A stretch of DNA of 64,000 bases from Heterohyrax brucei (lineage: Eukaryota; Chordata; Mammalia; Hyracoidea; Procaviidae), in NCBI GenBank assembly GCA_028571685.1, contig CM053142.1, positions 129,510,796 through 129,574,795 on the forward strand, given 5' to 3'. The notes beneath the pieces are model-generated. The model saw only the letters and a program-made list of their open reading frames with translations, made no database searches and had not been told where the DNA came from. Made by a program: the position numbers and the translations under genes. Positions 31,308-42,669 of the stretch are shown piece by piece; positions within the stretch are counted from its first letter, which is position 1, and each line of letters opens with the position of its first letter.

Positions 31308-32330
31308 GTTGTTGTTAGGTGCTGTCAAGATAGTTCCAACTAAGAGCAATCTTATAACAGTAGAATAAAACACTGCCCAGTCTTGCACCGCGCCCACAAT
31401 TGTTCTTATGCTAAAGTGCATCTTTGCAGCCACTGTGTCAATCCATCTTGTTGAGGCTCTTCCTCTTTTTCACTGACCTTCCACTCTACCAAACAGGATG
31501 TCTTTTTCTAGGGACTGATTCCTCCTGAAAACATGTGCAAAGTCTATAAGACACAGTCAAGCCATCCTTGCTTCCAAGAAGCGCTGTGGTTGTGCTTCTT
31601 CCAGAACAGATCTGTTTGTTCTTTTGGCAGCACACAGGATATTCAGTATTCTTCTCGGACACCACAATTCAAAGGCATCAATTCTTCTTCTGTCTTCCTT
31701 ATTCATTGTCCACCTTTTGCATGCATGTGATACAACTGAAAACACCATGGCTTAGGTCAGGTGCACCTTAGTCTTCAAGGTGACATCTTTAATTTTCAAC
31801 ACTATTGTTTGGTAATTTCTACATTCAGTTGGGTCACCTTTCTTGGAAATGGGCATAAATATAGATGTCTTCCAGTCAGTTGGCCAGGTGGCTGTCCTCC
31901 AAATTTCTTGGCATAGGTGAGTAAGCACTTCCAGTGCTGCATCCATTTGTTGAAATATCTCAGTTGATATTCCTTCAATTCCTGGAGCTTTATTTTTCAC
32001 CAATGCCTTCAATGCAGCGTTGACTCCTTCCTTGAGTAACACCAATTCCTGATGATATGCCACCTCTTGAACATCAGCCAGTTTTTTCTGGGATAATGAC
32101 TCTATATTCCTTCCACCTTCTTTTGATGCTTCCTGAGTCATTTAATATTTTCCCTCTAGAATTTGTCACTATTGCAATTTGGAGGCTTGAATTTTTCCTT
32201 CAGTTCTTTGAGCTTGAGAGTGTTCTTCCTCTTTGGTTTGCTATTTCCAGCTCTTTGCACATGTCATTATAATGCTTTATTTTGTCTTCTCAAGCTGCCT
32301 TTTGAAATATTCCTTTTGCTTTAGCTGTTG
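31308..32330 (-). mobile_element. RTE LINE with internal deletion of the RT core
   Basis: The 3' terminus is at 31,308 (GTTGTTGTTAGGTGC). Reading the minus strand, the early RT part (NKAPGIEGISTEIFQ and WPTDWKTSIFMPISKKGDP) is open at 31,752-32,141 and then jumps near 31,800 to the late KDVTLKTKVHLT segment. The stretch with the YADD box, several hundred bases, is missing. The late C-terminal part lies at 31,557-31,748. Not functional. Confidence 0.87.
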
Positions 32331-32735
32331 GATAAATACCTATAATGGACAAGTTGACTTAGGTAGTACATACATTGTTTAAGAATCTGCTAAACTCTTT
32401 TCCACTAGCAGTGTATGAGAATTAGAGTTATTCCATATCCTCATCAACACACAGATCAGGCTTATTAATTTTAGCTATTCTAATGAATATACAGTAGTAT
32501 CTCATTGTAGCTTTAATTTGTCTTTCCCTAATAACTAATGATATTGAACATTTTTTCATCTGTGTCTCATCCTATAGCTTATCTGGAAAAGTATCTAATT
32601 AAATATTTTGCCCTTTTTTTTTAAAGGGTTTTTGGCTTCTTATTACTGGTCCATATGAGTTTGTTATACACTATGAATACAAGTCCTTCCTCAGATATAT
32701 GTTTTGCAAATATTTCATTCCATATTAAGCCTCGG
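32331..32735 (-). mobile_element. Old L1 ORF2 3' segment
   Basis: The plus strand reads as the complement of old eutherian L1 ORF2: 'agcagtgtatgagaatt', 'tctaatgaatatacagtagtatctcattgtagc' and 'aactaatgatattgaacat'. Both ends are undefined. Confidence 0.7.
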
Positions 32736-35700
32736 CTAAACTATTAAAAGTAACAGTTTGTCCAAATCAATAAATGTTCTAGACTGTGACATATTTTAAA
32801 TGTTAATAAGTATACATCTATAGCAATAAAGTCCTGAGTCTGGTTGGGAATGGTTACACAATTATCCTTGTGTTCCCTATGAAATACAAAGAGGGTTTAC
32901 TGGAGTGCTTTTTTCCTTAGATAATATAGACAAGTTCTTTTTCCAAAATGATATAGATACACTAACATTTCCAAAATCCTGAAATGTTTTCTCTAAAGTG
33001 TACTATTTGTATCACTTCATCTATTAGCACAAGTAATAATTATTTACTGATACTATTGGATAAAATATCAATTGCCAAAAGAATCACAGTAGTATTGCAT
33101 CAATTCTCATTAAAATTACTCATTCTTTTTTCATTAGCTTCTATTTACTCGGCTTGGCTATTTACTGTGGTATATTTTTGAATCCCTGATCCTGTGGTTT
33201 TATGATCTTTCTTTAGTTAAACTTTAAAATATTTTTCAAACATTAAAACTTGCACTTGTCAAGTAACTGAATACTTTTTAAGCAATGGGACAATGCATCA
33301 TCAGCAAAATACCTGTATTTAAAGCAATTGCAGCATTTGCTGAATTTTAGCACTTTCTCTTGTGTCCTTCTGCTAAAACTGATAACCAAACCTACCTTTA
33401 TAAAGCTATATTTTTAGTTGTCTGAAGTTCCTGGACAGTGCTCTTATAAATTCCTATAGAAAGTGTTAAGATGTTTAGCAGCCATATGATGGTTAATAGC
33501 ATTTAGAAAGTTAAAGTTAAGAATAAAATGGTAGAAGCCCCATGTAACTCTATGAAATAAATAACCTTTGCAATTTTCTCTAACATGCTGGAAATGTATT
33601 TCTAACTCTAAAAGAATATCCTTTGATAGAACAACAATTAAGTTTGATTTACAGTGCCACTAAACACAGAGCTTCTAGCAGTTGTACAGAAGAGAATAAA
33701 TCACAGAATAACTCTAGCTGTCCATTGTTTCTCATCAATTGGAAATAAATCTCCTTGAGATTAGCTTTATATAGCATTTACTTGCTTTTCCATCTCAGTA
33801 GAGTGTGGTATTGACAGATGATCCATAAGAGGAAGTATTTTGTGTCTTTATTTGACTATAAAGCTGTCTGTACTGAAACATAAATCAGAACTGCCCTTTT
33901 TCTCCTCTATTAACATGTCATCTTTGACATTCTACAAAGACCTAATTATGGTTCAGAAATCAGTAACTGAATAAATATATCGCTATATTCTTTATTTCTT
34001 TTGACTCAGTTTACAACAAATGCACAAATTCAACACAGTCTACATTTACTTGGCAGAACACAGTTTTAGGATGAGTGGTACATAAACTTATTTTCTTCCA
34101 AGACTCCCCCTCACCTTCCATCACAATTCAGCATTAAATTAAAAAAAAAAATTACCAGTACAACAGTAATATTTCCAAACTAGGTTTTGTAGTGCTCTCA
34201 TTTCTCAAGATGGTAATAAGCTGGCTTTAAAAACAAAAATCCAGTGCTCAAATATGTCAAGTGATTGAAAACTGAGTATTCTTCTCCACGAATCCACGCA
34301 CATCAGCATACTAAATGCTAGCAACTTTTTTTAGTTAAGAAAATTGTTCTCTAAACTTTTTTAATCCAAAGAACCTTCCCCTCTTCATACTTACACATCC
34401 CAAGAGCATCTGTTTCTATTAACATTTTATGAAACTAGTGTTCTGTGATACATATCTTGCGAAGTATTGTGGTATAGCCTTCAGGAAGAAGGGCAGAAAC
34501 ACATTCATTTGTCCTTTTTTCCCCTAAGAGCTCTGACTATTTTCTTTATCTCCTGCAGTGTTAGAGTTGCTTTAGTGAAAACTAAGGAAGTTTTCATTTC
34601 ATTTCCTTTTATTTCACACCCCTATCTCTATGAGTCATGCTGACAATTAATTGCCCAAGAGACAGACAAGCAGACAAACGGAGTTATTTAGATGTTGAAT
34701 AATCTATAATCTAAATAAATTTAGATCTATTTTTTCTCTTAAAATAATTGTAAGTTCCCAAAGCAACCTATATTATGCATACTTATACAAGTATATTAAC
34801 AAGATTATACTCTGTATAACAAAAAGGCAGGCATGCAGGACATGCATCATTTGGGGTTTAATTGTTAAGAATCAGTAGAATGAAGACGTAATTGACCCAT
34901 TCTGGGAAAATAACCAGAACATAGTAACATTCTTCTGGGCCAAGCACCACAACAACCATAAAACGACAGTGTAAACTTCATTCTTCGTCACATAACTTTA
35001 GACCTTTCATTTACCAGGTGAAGAGTCATTTTCATTCTAACCTGTCCCTCTTTCATGCTCTTCCACATTCTCAGAGGTCTCTTTCCTCACTTTCCCTCCA
35101 CACATGTATAAGGTGACACATTTCATACTGATTTAGAAGCACTAAACCTTAAAATAATAGTTGTAACATACTCTCATATATTTTAAAGAAACTCACCAAT
35201 AGGGGGCAAGTCATCCCTTTTAGGACTGATTTTGCTATTGTCATCCCACCAAAGTTCACCAGTCTACGTAGCATGACAAAAATGGGGAGAGATGATGCTA
35301 AGAAAAAGGTGGTAATTATCAACAGGGGGAGCATATAAGTGAGGGAAGTTCCAAGAAAACCACTCGAAGGAAATAATCTATGCATGCAGGAAAAGGTCTG
35401 GAAAGCTTTAGGGTCTGCCTAAATGCCATTAAGGATGAGAGAAAATATTTGACAGAGTGTTTTTGAAAGTAGTGCTTGGAAAAACAAAACAACAAAGAAA
35501 CATTCACATTGGTACACCAACAACTTCAGACTATTCATTCTTTGATTGAGTGCCTACTGATTTACAATTTAAGCAGGGAAAAAGAGAACTAGAAAGAAGT
35601 GGAAGGATACAGAAGAAGGCAGGCAGTATAGCAACCTTCAATCCCTCTGTTTAGTAGGAAGGGATACATGGGTTTCAGTAGATCAAGTGACAATTTCGAA

Positions 35701-36301
35701 GTAAGGTGGGTTTGAGGTCTCTTAATGTACGCAATCTAGAAAGGCTGTCTGCCACTAGGAGGGCTATGGATACCTGCTATGTCAGGGACTTGTGTAGTAG
35801 GATGGCTTATGTGAGACATCTTAAAGAACTCACAAGAATGTTCTTTACAGGATAGTCAGTACTGGGTGTCTGCCAAACGGAGTACATCAAAAATCAAGAG
35901 GGAATTATTATACTAGTTAAATAAAGAAAAGTTCTCTCTTCCCTCTTCTCTTTTGCCATTTCCCTCAACCCTGTAGGATGCAGAAATATAACTAAGTACT
36001 TTCTGAATATTAGACTAAACTGGATTGGACTATTAATCACCTCAAAAGATCTAGAAAGCTATAGAGTCTGTGGCAGGTGTTACTAAAGGTCATAAAAATA
36101 TTTCACAGAAAACATTTGATAAACAAATCAATTAAGTAATGTTTCATATTGATACTACAAGTTCATATTATTCAATAAATCAGTTACATAATGTTTCCAT
36201 AGCCCTCCATTGTTGACATTTCTCTCTTCATACTCAATTCACCCCAGTTCTTTTGTGTGCAAACATTTTAATGACATTTTTAAGATCTATTGCTCATTCT
36301 G
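32736..36301. other. Repeat-poor, non-coding stretch of about 3.5 kb
   Basis: This is the longest interval without a recognisable transposon. No ORF above 78 codons and none gene-like. It is AT-rich. Low-complexity is limited to a short A-run at 34,140-34,150. It could hold conserved regulatory DNA but the sequence alone cannot show that. Confidence 0.55.
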
Positions 36302-36958
36302 GAGTCTCTAGGGGACACAAATGTTTAAGTACTCATCTACTCACCACAAGGTTGACAGTTAAAAGCCACCCAGAGGATGCAGCCATAGAAAAGTAGGTGT
36401 ACATAACTTGAAATCTATCAAAAAGACCACACTGATGGTCCAACAGCCTACAGGGTCTGCTGAAGACATGGCCCCCAAACTCTCTGAATTGAACTGAACA
36501 GAACTGAAACCATTCTCAAAGCCAACTCTTCAGACAAAGACTGGACTAGACTATAAGACATAAAACAGTACTGGTGAAGAGTGTGTTTCTTGGCTTACAT
36601 GAGACTAACTGGGAAGTTCTTGTGCAGAGGCAAGATGAGAAGGCAAAGGGGAACAGAAGCTGACTGAATGCACCCAGGAAATACAGGGTGTAGAGGAATG
36701 TGCTGTCACAGTTTGGGGAGAGCAGCTTGAGTTGTATAGCAGTGTGTATGTAAGTTTTTGTATGATGAATTGACTTGGATTCAAACTTTCACTTACAGCA
36801 CAATAAATAATAATAATTAATAATAATAAGCCACACAGAGCTGTCTTTGGAGATAGGTCTGGAAATCTGCTTCTGAAAGGTCATTGCCTTGAAAACCCTA
36901 TAGAATAGTTCTACTCTGTATTCATGGGTTGTCATGAGTTGGAATTAACTCAACAGCA
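36302..36958 (+). repeat. AfroSINE (long variant) split by an L1 3' end
   Basis: The degraded head half (36,302-36,375) and tail half (36,829-36,958, ending AATTAACTCAACAGCAAG) are separated by an L1 fragment. Confidence 0.75.
36376..36828 (+). mobile_element. L1 3'UTR insertion with TSD
   Basis: AGCCACCCAGAG at 36,364-36,375 and AGCCACACAGAG at 36,829-36,840 flank it (one mismatch). It begins in the 3'UTR (near 'tgatggtccaacagcc', compare 19,700) and ends in an (AAT)n tail. Confidence 0.8.
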
Positions 36959-37669
36959 AGTACAATAACCCATTTTAAAGTACAGAACATAAAGTACAAA
37001 ATGTGAAGATGTTTTGAATATGTATTTACATTGAGAATTTTTTTTCAATTTTACCTAAAATATAAGAATTTTTATATGAAACTTAAGCTTTAGGCAATAT
37101 GAACATCCCTCAAGGTTAGAGATCCATCCAAATTGACATACAGCTCTAAGGATCACAGTTACTATGATTCTGGAAGCTATGCCACCACTCCATCATGTTT
37201 CTGTCAGCCTGTAGTACTGTGGTTGCTTATATGTTGCTGTGATACTAGAAGATTTCACACAGGTATTTCAAACACCAGCAGGATCATCCTTGGTGGATAG
37301 GTTTCATCAGAGCTCCCAGAACAAAATGGACTAGGAAGAAGGACATGACAGTCTACTTCTGAAGTAAAAAGTCAGTGAAAATCTTAAGAATAGCAGTAGA
37401 AGACTGTCTGATGTAGTGTCAGACGATGAGTTTCTCAGGTTGGAATATAACAGAGACAGAACTACCTGCTCAAAGTTAAGTCTATCTTAATTATGTGGAT
37501 GAAGTAAAGCTTTGGGGAGCTTCATTTTCTCATGTGAAATGAAACTCAAAATGAGAAGAAACAGCTGAGGACATCCATTAATAATTGCAATGTAGGAAGT
37601 ATGGATCTAGGAAATTTGGAAGTCATCAAAAATGAAACGGAATGCATACACATTGATATCATAGGTATT

Positions 37670-37862
37670 ATCTACTCACTGCCGCTGAGTCAATTCTGAC
37701 TTATAGCAATCATATAGGACAGAGTCCCAAGCCAAGTGCCATTGAGTCAGATCTGAACTGTCCAATAGAGTTTCCAAGAAGCTCCTAGTGGATCTGAACA
37801 GCTGACATTTTGGTTAGCAGCTAGCTGTAACACCTAACCAGTAAGCCACCAGGATTTCCCAG
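37670..37862 (-). repeat. AfroSINE inside the RTE endonuclease region
   Basis: From CACTGCCGCTGAGTCAATTC to AGCCACCAGGATTTCCC. It has a partial internal repeat of the tail box (GTGCCATTGAGTCAG). Confidence 0.83.
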
Positions 37863-38259
37863 GCTAGGCATTAGTGAGCTGAAATGTACTGGTATCAGTC
37901 ATTTTGACTGAGACAGTCACATGGTCTACTATGCCAGGAATGACAAATTGAAGAGGAATGGTGTCACATCATTGTCAGAAAAAGACCATTTCAAGATCCA
38001 TCCTCAAGTACAATGCTGTCATTTGATAAGATAATATCCTATACCTACAAGGAAGGCCAGTTAATTAGACTATTGTTCAAACTGATGCATCAACCACTAA
38101 GGTCAATGATGAAGAAATTGAAGACTGTTACTACCTTCTGCAGTTTGAAACTGACCACCCATGTAATCAAGATATATTGAAAGTTACTGATGATTGTTAA
38201 CATTAAAATTTGGAAACAGAAAACGATTAGTAATTGGAAAACACAACCTTGGCAATCAT

Positions 38260-38749
38260 TATGGTTTGAATTTTGTCCTCCTAAACATGTGTGTATCAAT
38301 CAGTTCGGCTGGGCCATGATTCCCACCATTGTATGATTGTCCACCATTTTGTCATTTGATGGGATTTTCCTATGCACTGGAGATTCTATCACTAATAAAA
38401 TGGATTAGCAGCAGTTACACAGATGAGATACGCAAGGTTGGATAGTGTCTTAAGCCAGTCTCCGTTGAGATATGAAAAAGACAATTGAGCAGAGAAGCAC
38501 AGAACTTCATACCACCAAGAAAGTAGTGTCAGGAGCAGAATGAATCCTTTGGACCTGAGGTTCCTGAGCTGATGTGTTCCCAGATCAAGACGGATGCATC
38601 ACAGCTGACAGAGAGAGAAAGCTTTCCACTGGATTTAACACCTTGAATTTAGACTTGTTGCCTATTGGGCTGCGAGAGAAAAAATTGCTCTTGGTTAAAG
38701 TCATCTGCTTGTGGTATTTCTGTTATAGCAGCACTAGATAACTAAGACA
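38260..38749 (+). mobile_element. Solo MaLR-type LTR inside the RTE
   Basis: It starts TATGGTTTGAATTTTGTCC and ends in ACTAAGACA. ATCAT at 38,255-38,259 and ATGAT at 38,750-38,754 are a five-base TSD with one mismatch. The RTE frame continues on both sides. The plus orientation and lower similarity separate it from the younger MaLRs at 20 kb and 46 kb. Confidence 0.8.
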
Positions 38750-40639
38750 ATGATAGAAATAACACCAGATATCATATAATAGAATTCTGCACACCCAATA
38801 GCTTATCACAAACATCTTTTTCACCAACATAAAGAATAATTGTACACATGTAACTTGCCAGATAGAGTACACAGGAATCAAATTCACTACATTGGTGGAA
38901 AGTGAAGATGGAAAAACTCAATATTTTCAGTCAGAACAAGACTAGCATCTGACTGTGAAACAGACTGTCAGTTACTCACATTGAAGTTGAAGCTGAAGAA
39001 AATTAGAGCAAATTCAAGAGATACAAAGTACAACCTTGACATATCCCACCTAAATTTAGAGACCACATAAAGAACAGATTTGACACACCAAACACAAATG
39101 AATGAAGACCAGAAAAAGTGTGGAATGACACAAAGAACATTATATATAAGAGAAGCAAGAGGTTATTACAAAGACAAGAAAGAAAGACCAAAATGGGTAT
39201 CAGAAGAAACTGTGAAACTTGCTGTTGAGTATGGAGTAGCTAAAGCCAAAGGAAGAAATGATGAAGTAAAACAGCTGAACAGAAGATTTCAAAGTATTAT
39301 AAAGACATGTGCAAATCCCTGGAGTTAGAAAACCAAAAGGGAAGAACACACTTGGAATTTCTCAAGCTGAAGGAACTAAGGAAAAAATGCAAGCCTTGAG
39401 TTGCAATAGTGAAGGATTCTATGTGGGAAATTATAGAAAGGTGATGCAAGAAGCATCAAAAGAAAATGGAAGGAATACACAGAGTCACTGAACCAAAAAG
39501 AACTTATTCGTGTTCAGCCATTTCAGGAGGTAGCCTATAATCAATAACTGATGGTTTTGAAGGAACAGGTGAAATCTTCACTGAAGGCATTGGTGAAAAG
39601 TAAAGCTTCAGAAATTGATGAAATACTGATTGAGATGTTTCAACAAATAGGTGCAGTATTGCAAACAATCACTTGTCAATGCCAAGAAACTTGGAAGAGA
39701 CATATCTGGCCAACTGACTAGAGGAGATCCATATCGGTACCCATTCCAAAGAAAAGCAGTCCAACAGAATGTGAAAATTACCAGGAAATAACCATTAATA
39801 TCATACATAAGTAAAATTTTGCTGAAATATCATTCAAAAGCAGATGCAGCAGTACATCAACAGGGAACTGCCAAAAATTCAAGCTAGATTCAGAAGAGGG
39901 TTTGGAACAAGGGATATCACTGCTGATGTTAGATGGATCTCAGCTGAAAGCAGAGAAGAGCAGAACAATGTTTACCTTTCTTTTATTGACTAGGCAAAGA
40001 CATTTGACTATGTGGATCATAACAAATAGTGGATAACACTGCAAAGAATGGGAATTTCAGAACACTTAATTGTGCTCATCAGAAACCTCTACTTAGACCA
40101 AAAGGCAGTTGTTATAATAGAACAAGGGAATGCTGTGTGGTTTAAAGTAAGTAAAGATGAGGTTCATAGAGGCTTGCTCCATCTGTATGTTGAACAATAA
40201 TCGAATTTCATTTTACTTGGATCCACAGTAAATCCATGGAAGGAGTCAAGAATGTGACAGAACCAGCATGGTGCTGAAAGTGAAAGCACCATGGCTTCTC
40301 TCCACAGCAACAACCCAAAAAAGTAAAACAGAGACAATCCTGAAACCTAAGTGTCAAATGAAGACCTAACTCAATCGATGAACGAATGGAATAAGAAACT
40401 GAAAGAGAACAGAGAGCAAGGAGAGATGTGGAATGGAGGTTTTCTATTAACTAACGTAACACAGATTCACCATCTTGGACTTCTGTCAGAGATTGGCAGA
40501 CAAGAAGTACAGGAAGCAGATCCATAGAGCTCCCACTAAGAGACAAAGCACCTAGTAACCACTGATGCACTCTTTCCTACCTCCTATCTTTCTTTCTCCT
40601 GCTTGGCCTCTGCAGATTCCCAGCAGGCTGCCATTGCTC

Positions 40640-41649
40640 TGCCAAGAAAGCACCAGTTCCGTGCCATTTGCATTTATCCCGTCCACATTACCCACAGTGG
40701 CTGGATCCTTCAGTATCATTTTTCTGTTGCTGTTACTTTTTCTTTTAGCTTTTTTTGGCTTCTTCCCTTTCTCACACATCCTTTTTTTCCTTTCTCTTGA
40801 ACACATGGCTCTATGTAGCATTTCTGCTTCTAGAGACTGTGAAGCTCCTCCAAGTTGGGAAACCACTTTCCCAGTCTGTACCACCATGCTGGTGGGATCT
40901 CAGGGGCTGTTTTTCCCTGCCTTTTCATTTTTCTTCATTTCTTCGTTTCTCATTTCTCTCCTCTTCCCATATTTTCTTCTGTCCTGACTACATGGTGCTG
41001 TGTACCATCTCTGCCCCTTCCAGATGAGCTGTACATTGCAGTTTGTGAGCCATTTCCCCAGTCTGTGCTGCCACACTAGTGGGATCCTGGGGAACATTTC
41101 TCTCTTTTTTTCCTTTACTCCTTCTCATTTTTCTTCATTTCTCCATTTCTCATCTCTTTCTACTTTCCTTCTTTTCCTGTCTGCTACATACTCGGCACTA
41201 TATGCCATATCAACCTCTTCTACACAGGCTGTGGAGTACCTAGCACTCCAAGAACCACTGCTAAGGAAGTGGACTCCCCTAGGGACTTTGTTTTTTTCTT
41301 TTCTGAATTTCATGTCTCTCTCTACCATCCTTCCCTTCTTTTCTCTAGAACATCTGGTGTCATAGACCATCTTTTCTCCTTCTAGAGGAGCTGTGCTGTA
41401 CTGAGCAGCTGAGGAGCCACTTCCCTGGTCTGCGCCACCACCCCAGTAGGCAACCTCGGGTTATTATTATTTTTATTATTATTTTTACTTTCTCTCTTTT
41501 CTTTTCTTGATTTCTTGATGCCCTCTATCTTTCTTCCTTACACTTCTCCTGAACACCTGGGGTTGAGAGTCACCTCTGCTCCTTCGTGACAGTCTATACA
41601 GTATCAGTCAGCTGAGGGTCTGTTCCAGTGGGCCCCCTTAAGACATTTT
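40640..41649 (+). repeat. Tandem ~180-bp units of the L1 family-B 5'UTR, part 1
   Basis: Anchors of the form GTGGG-ATC(C/T) followed by a G-run and a T-rich tract recur near 40,698, 40,891, 41,079, 41,268, 41,444 and 41,627, so spacing is about 175-193. Each unit also has a 'gtgctgtgtaccatctctgcc' type segment and a CTTCCTCT-like pyrimidine tract. The units have diverged strongly. Confidence 0.7.
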
Positions 41650-42669
41650 TGTTTTCTGCTTTTTTTTTAATTTTTATTTTTATTTAACATAACTGAGTGA
41701 AAATGTACATTCACATATAAATTTACATGCCCCCCTATATGCAGCTTCCACTGCTCTCCCTGTCTGGTGACTGCACACTATTCCTCTCTGCTCCATACAT
41801 GTCTCATCCTCCCAACAGTCTCCTTTCCCCTCCTCTCCGTCCACTCCCCTTCCTCCAGCCAGAGGTCAGCAAGATGATATCCTATAGATGTATAGAACCA
41901 TAAAGTGCTTCCAATATATGTTTACTCTGCCTTGCCAAGTCCAATCCATTCCTGTCCAAAGAGTGGACCTTTGTTATAATTTATGGGAAAGGGCAGCATC
42001 AGGGCAGGGGGCCATGCTCTCAGGGGAACCCCAAAACCGCTGTACCATCAATTGAGGTCTTTTAGTGGAGATCTCATGATGCACCTCTTTTTAGTCTTGT
42101 GTTGCCAGTGAGGCTCCTCTCTGTGAGCTCCATCGCGGCTATCACTGGTGGTGGCCGGGCACCATCCGGTTCTTCCAGTCCCAAGTCGATGTAGGCACCC
42201 ACTCTTGTGGGTCTCTCTGTCTTCTCGGTTGTCTTTACCGCATGCCATTTTGGCCCTCGGTGAGCATCCGTTCCTGCTGAGTTGAGACCATTTGCTGTGT
42301 CCTCGGATGGTAGCTTGGCAGCTTTTAAGACCCCAGAAGCCACTCACCAATGTGGGGTGCAGAGAGCTCTCTTAGCAAAACACTAGTTGTGCCAATTGGG
42401 CTGGAATTCGCCTAAGAGCATGGTCCCTCGCCCCCCCGCCCCAGCTACTCTATCCTTGCAGTATTGAGTTAAGATGGAAGGAGTACTCAAGTTATGCTGA
42501 AGTCCACTTAATTTTGTTCTTGTTCCTAATGTGTGCTGTCACCACTTTCTCCCAACTAGATTTCTAGTAACTACCTAAACTAAACCCTCCCCCCTCGCCC
42601 TACCTCCCACCCCTCCCTTGCAGCTGTCAAAGAGTCTTTTCTTCCATACACAAGTCTGTTTTTGAGATC

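Larger units (their letters stand above)
37100..40250 (+). mobile_element. RTE LINE from 5'UTR to late RT, with internal deletion
   Basis: The 5'UTR covers 37,100-37,560 ('ttcaaacaccagcaggatc'). The endonuclease follows from about 37,600 ('ggcattagtgagctgaaatg' after the SINE) to about 38,990, interrupted by a SINE and an LTR. The linker and RT follow: an open piece at 39,080-39,328 with ERPKWVSEETVKLA, and RT phrases to 40,190. A deletion at about 40,195 joins the YAEQ region to 'tttcattttacttggatcc', which removes the catalytic YADD box. It is cut at 40,250 by the L1 family-B sequence. All frames are broken. Confidence 0.85.

Noticed and set aside
40565-41370. Overlapping ORFs of 60-140 codons rich in Phe, Leu and Ser that look like membrane segments
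   Set aside because: They translate the pyrimidine-rich repeat units of an L1 5'UTR. No start context or conserved frame, and both strands are equally open.
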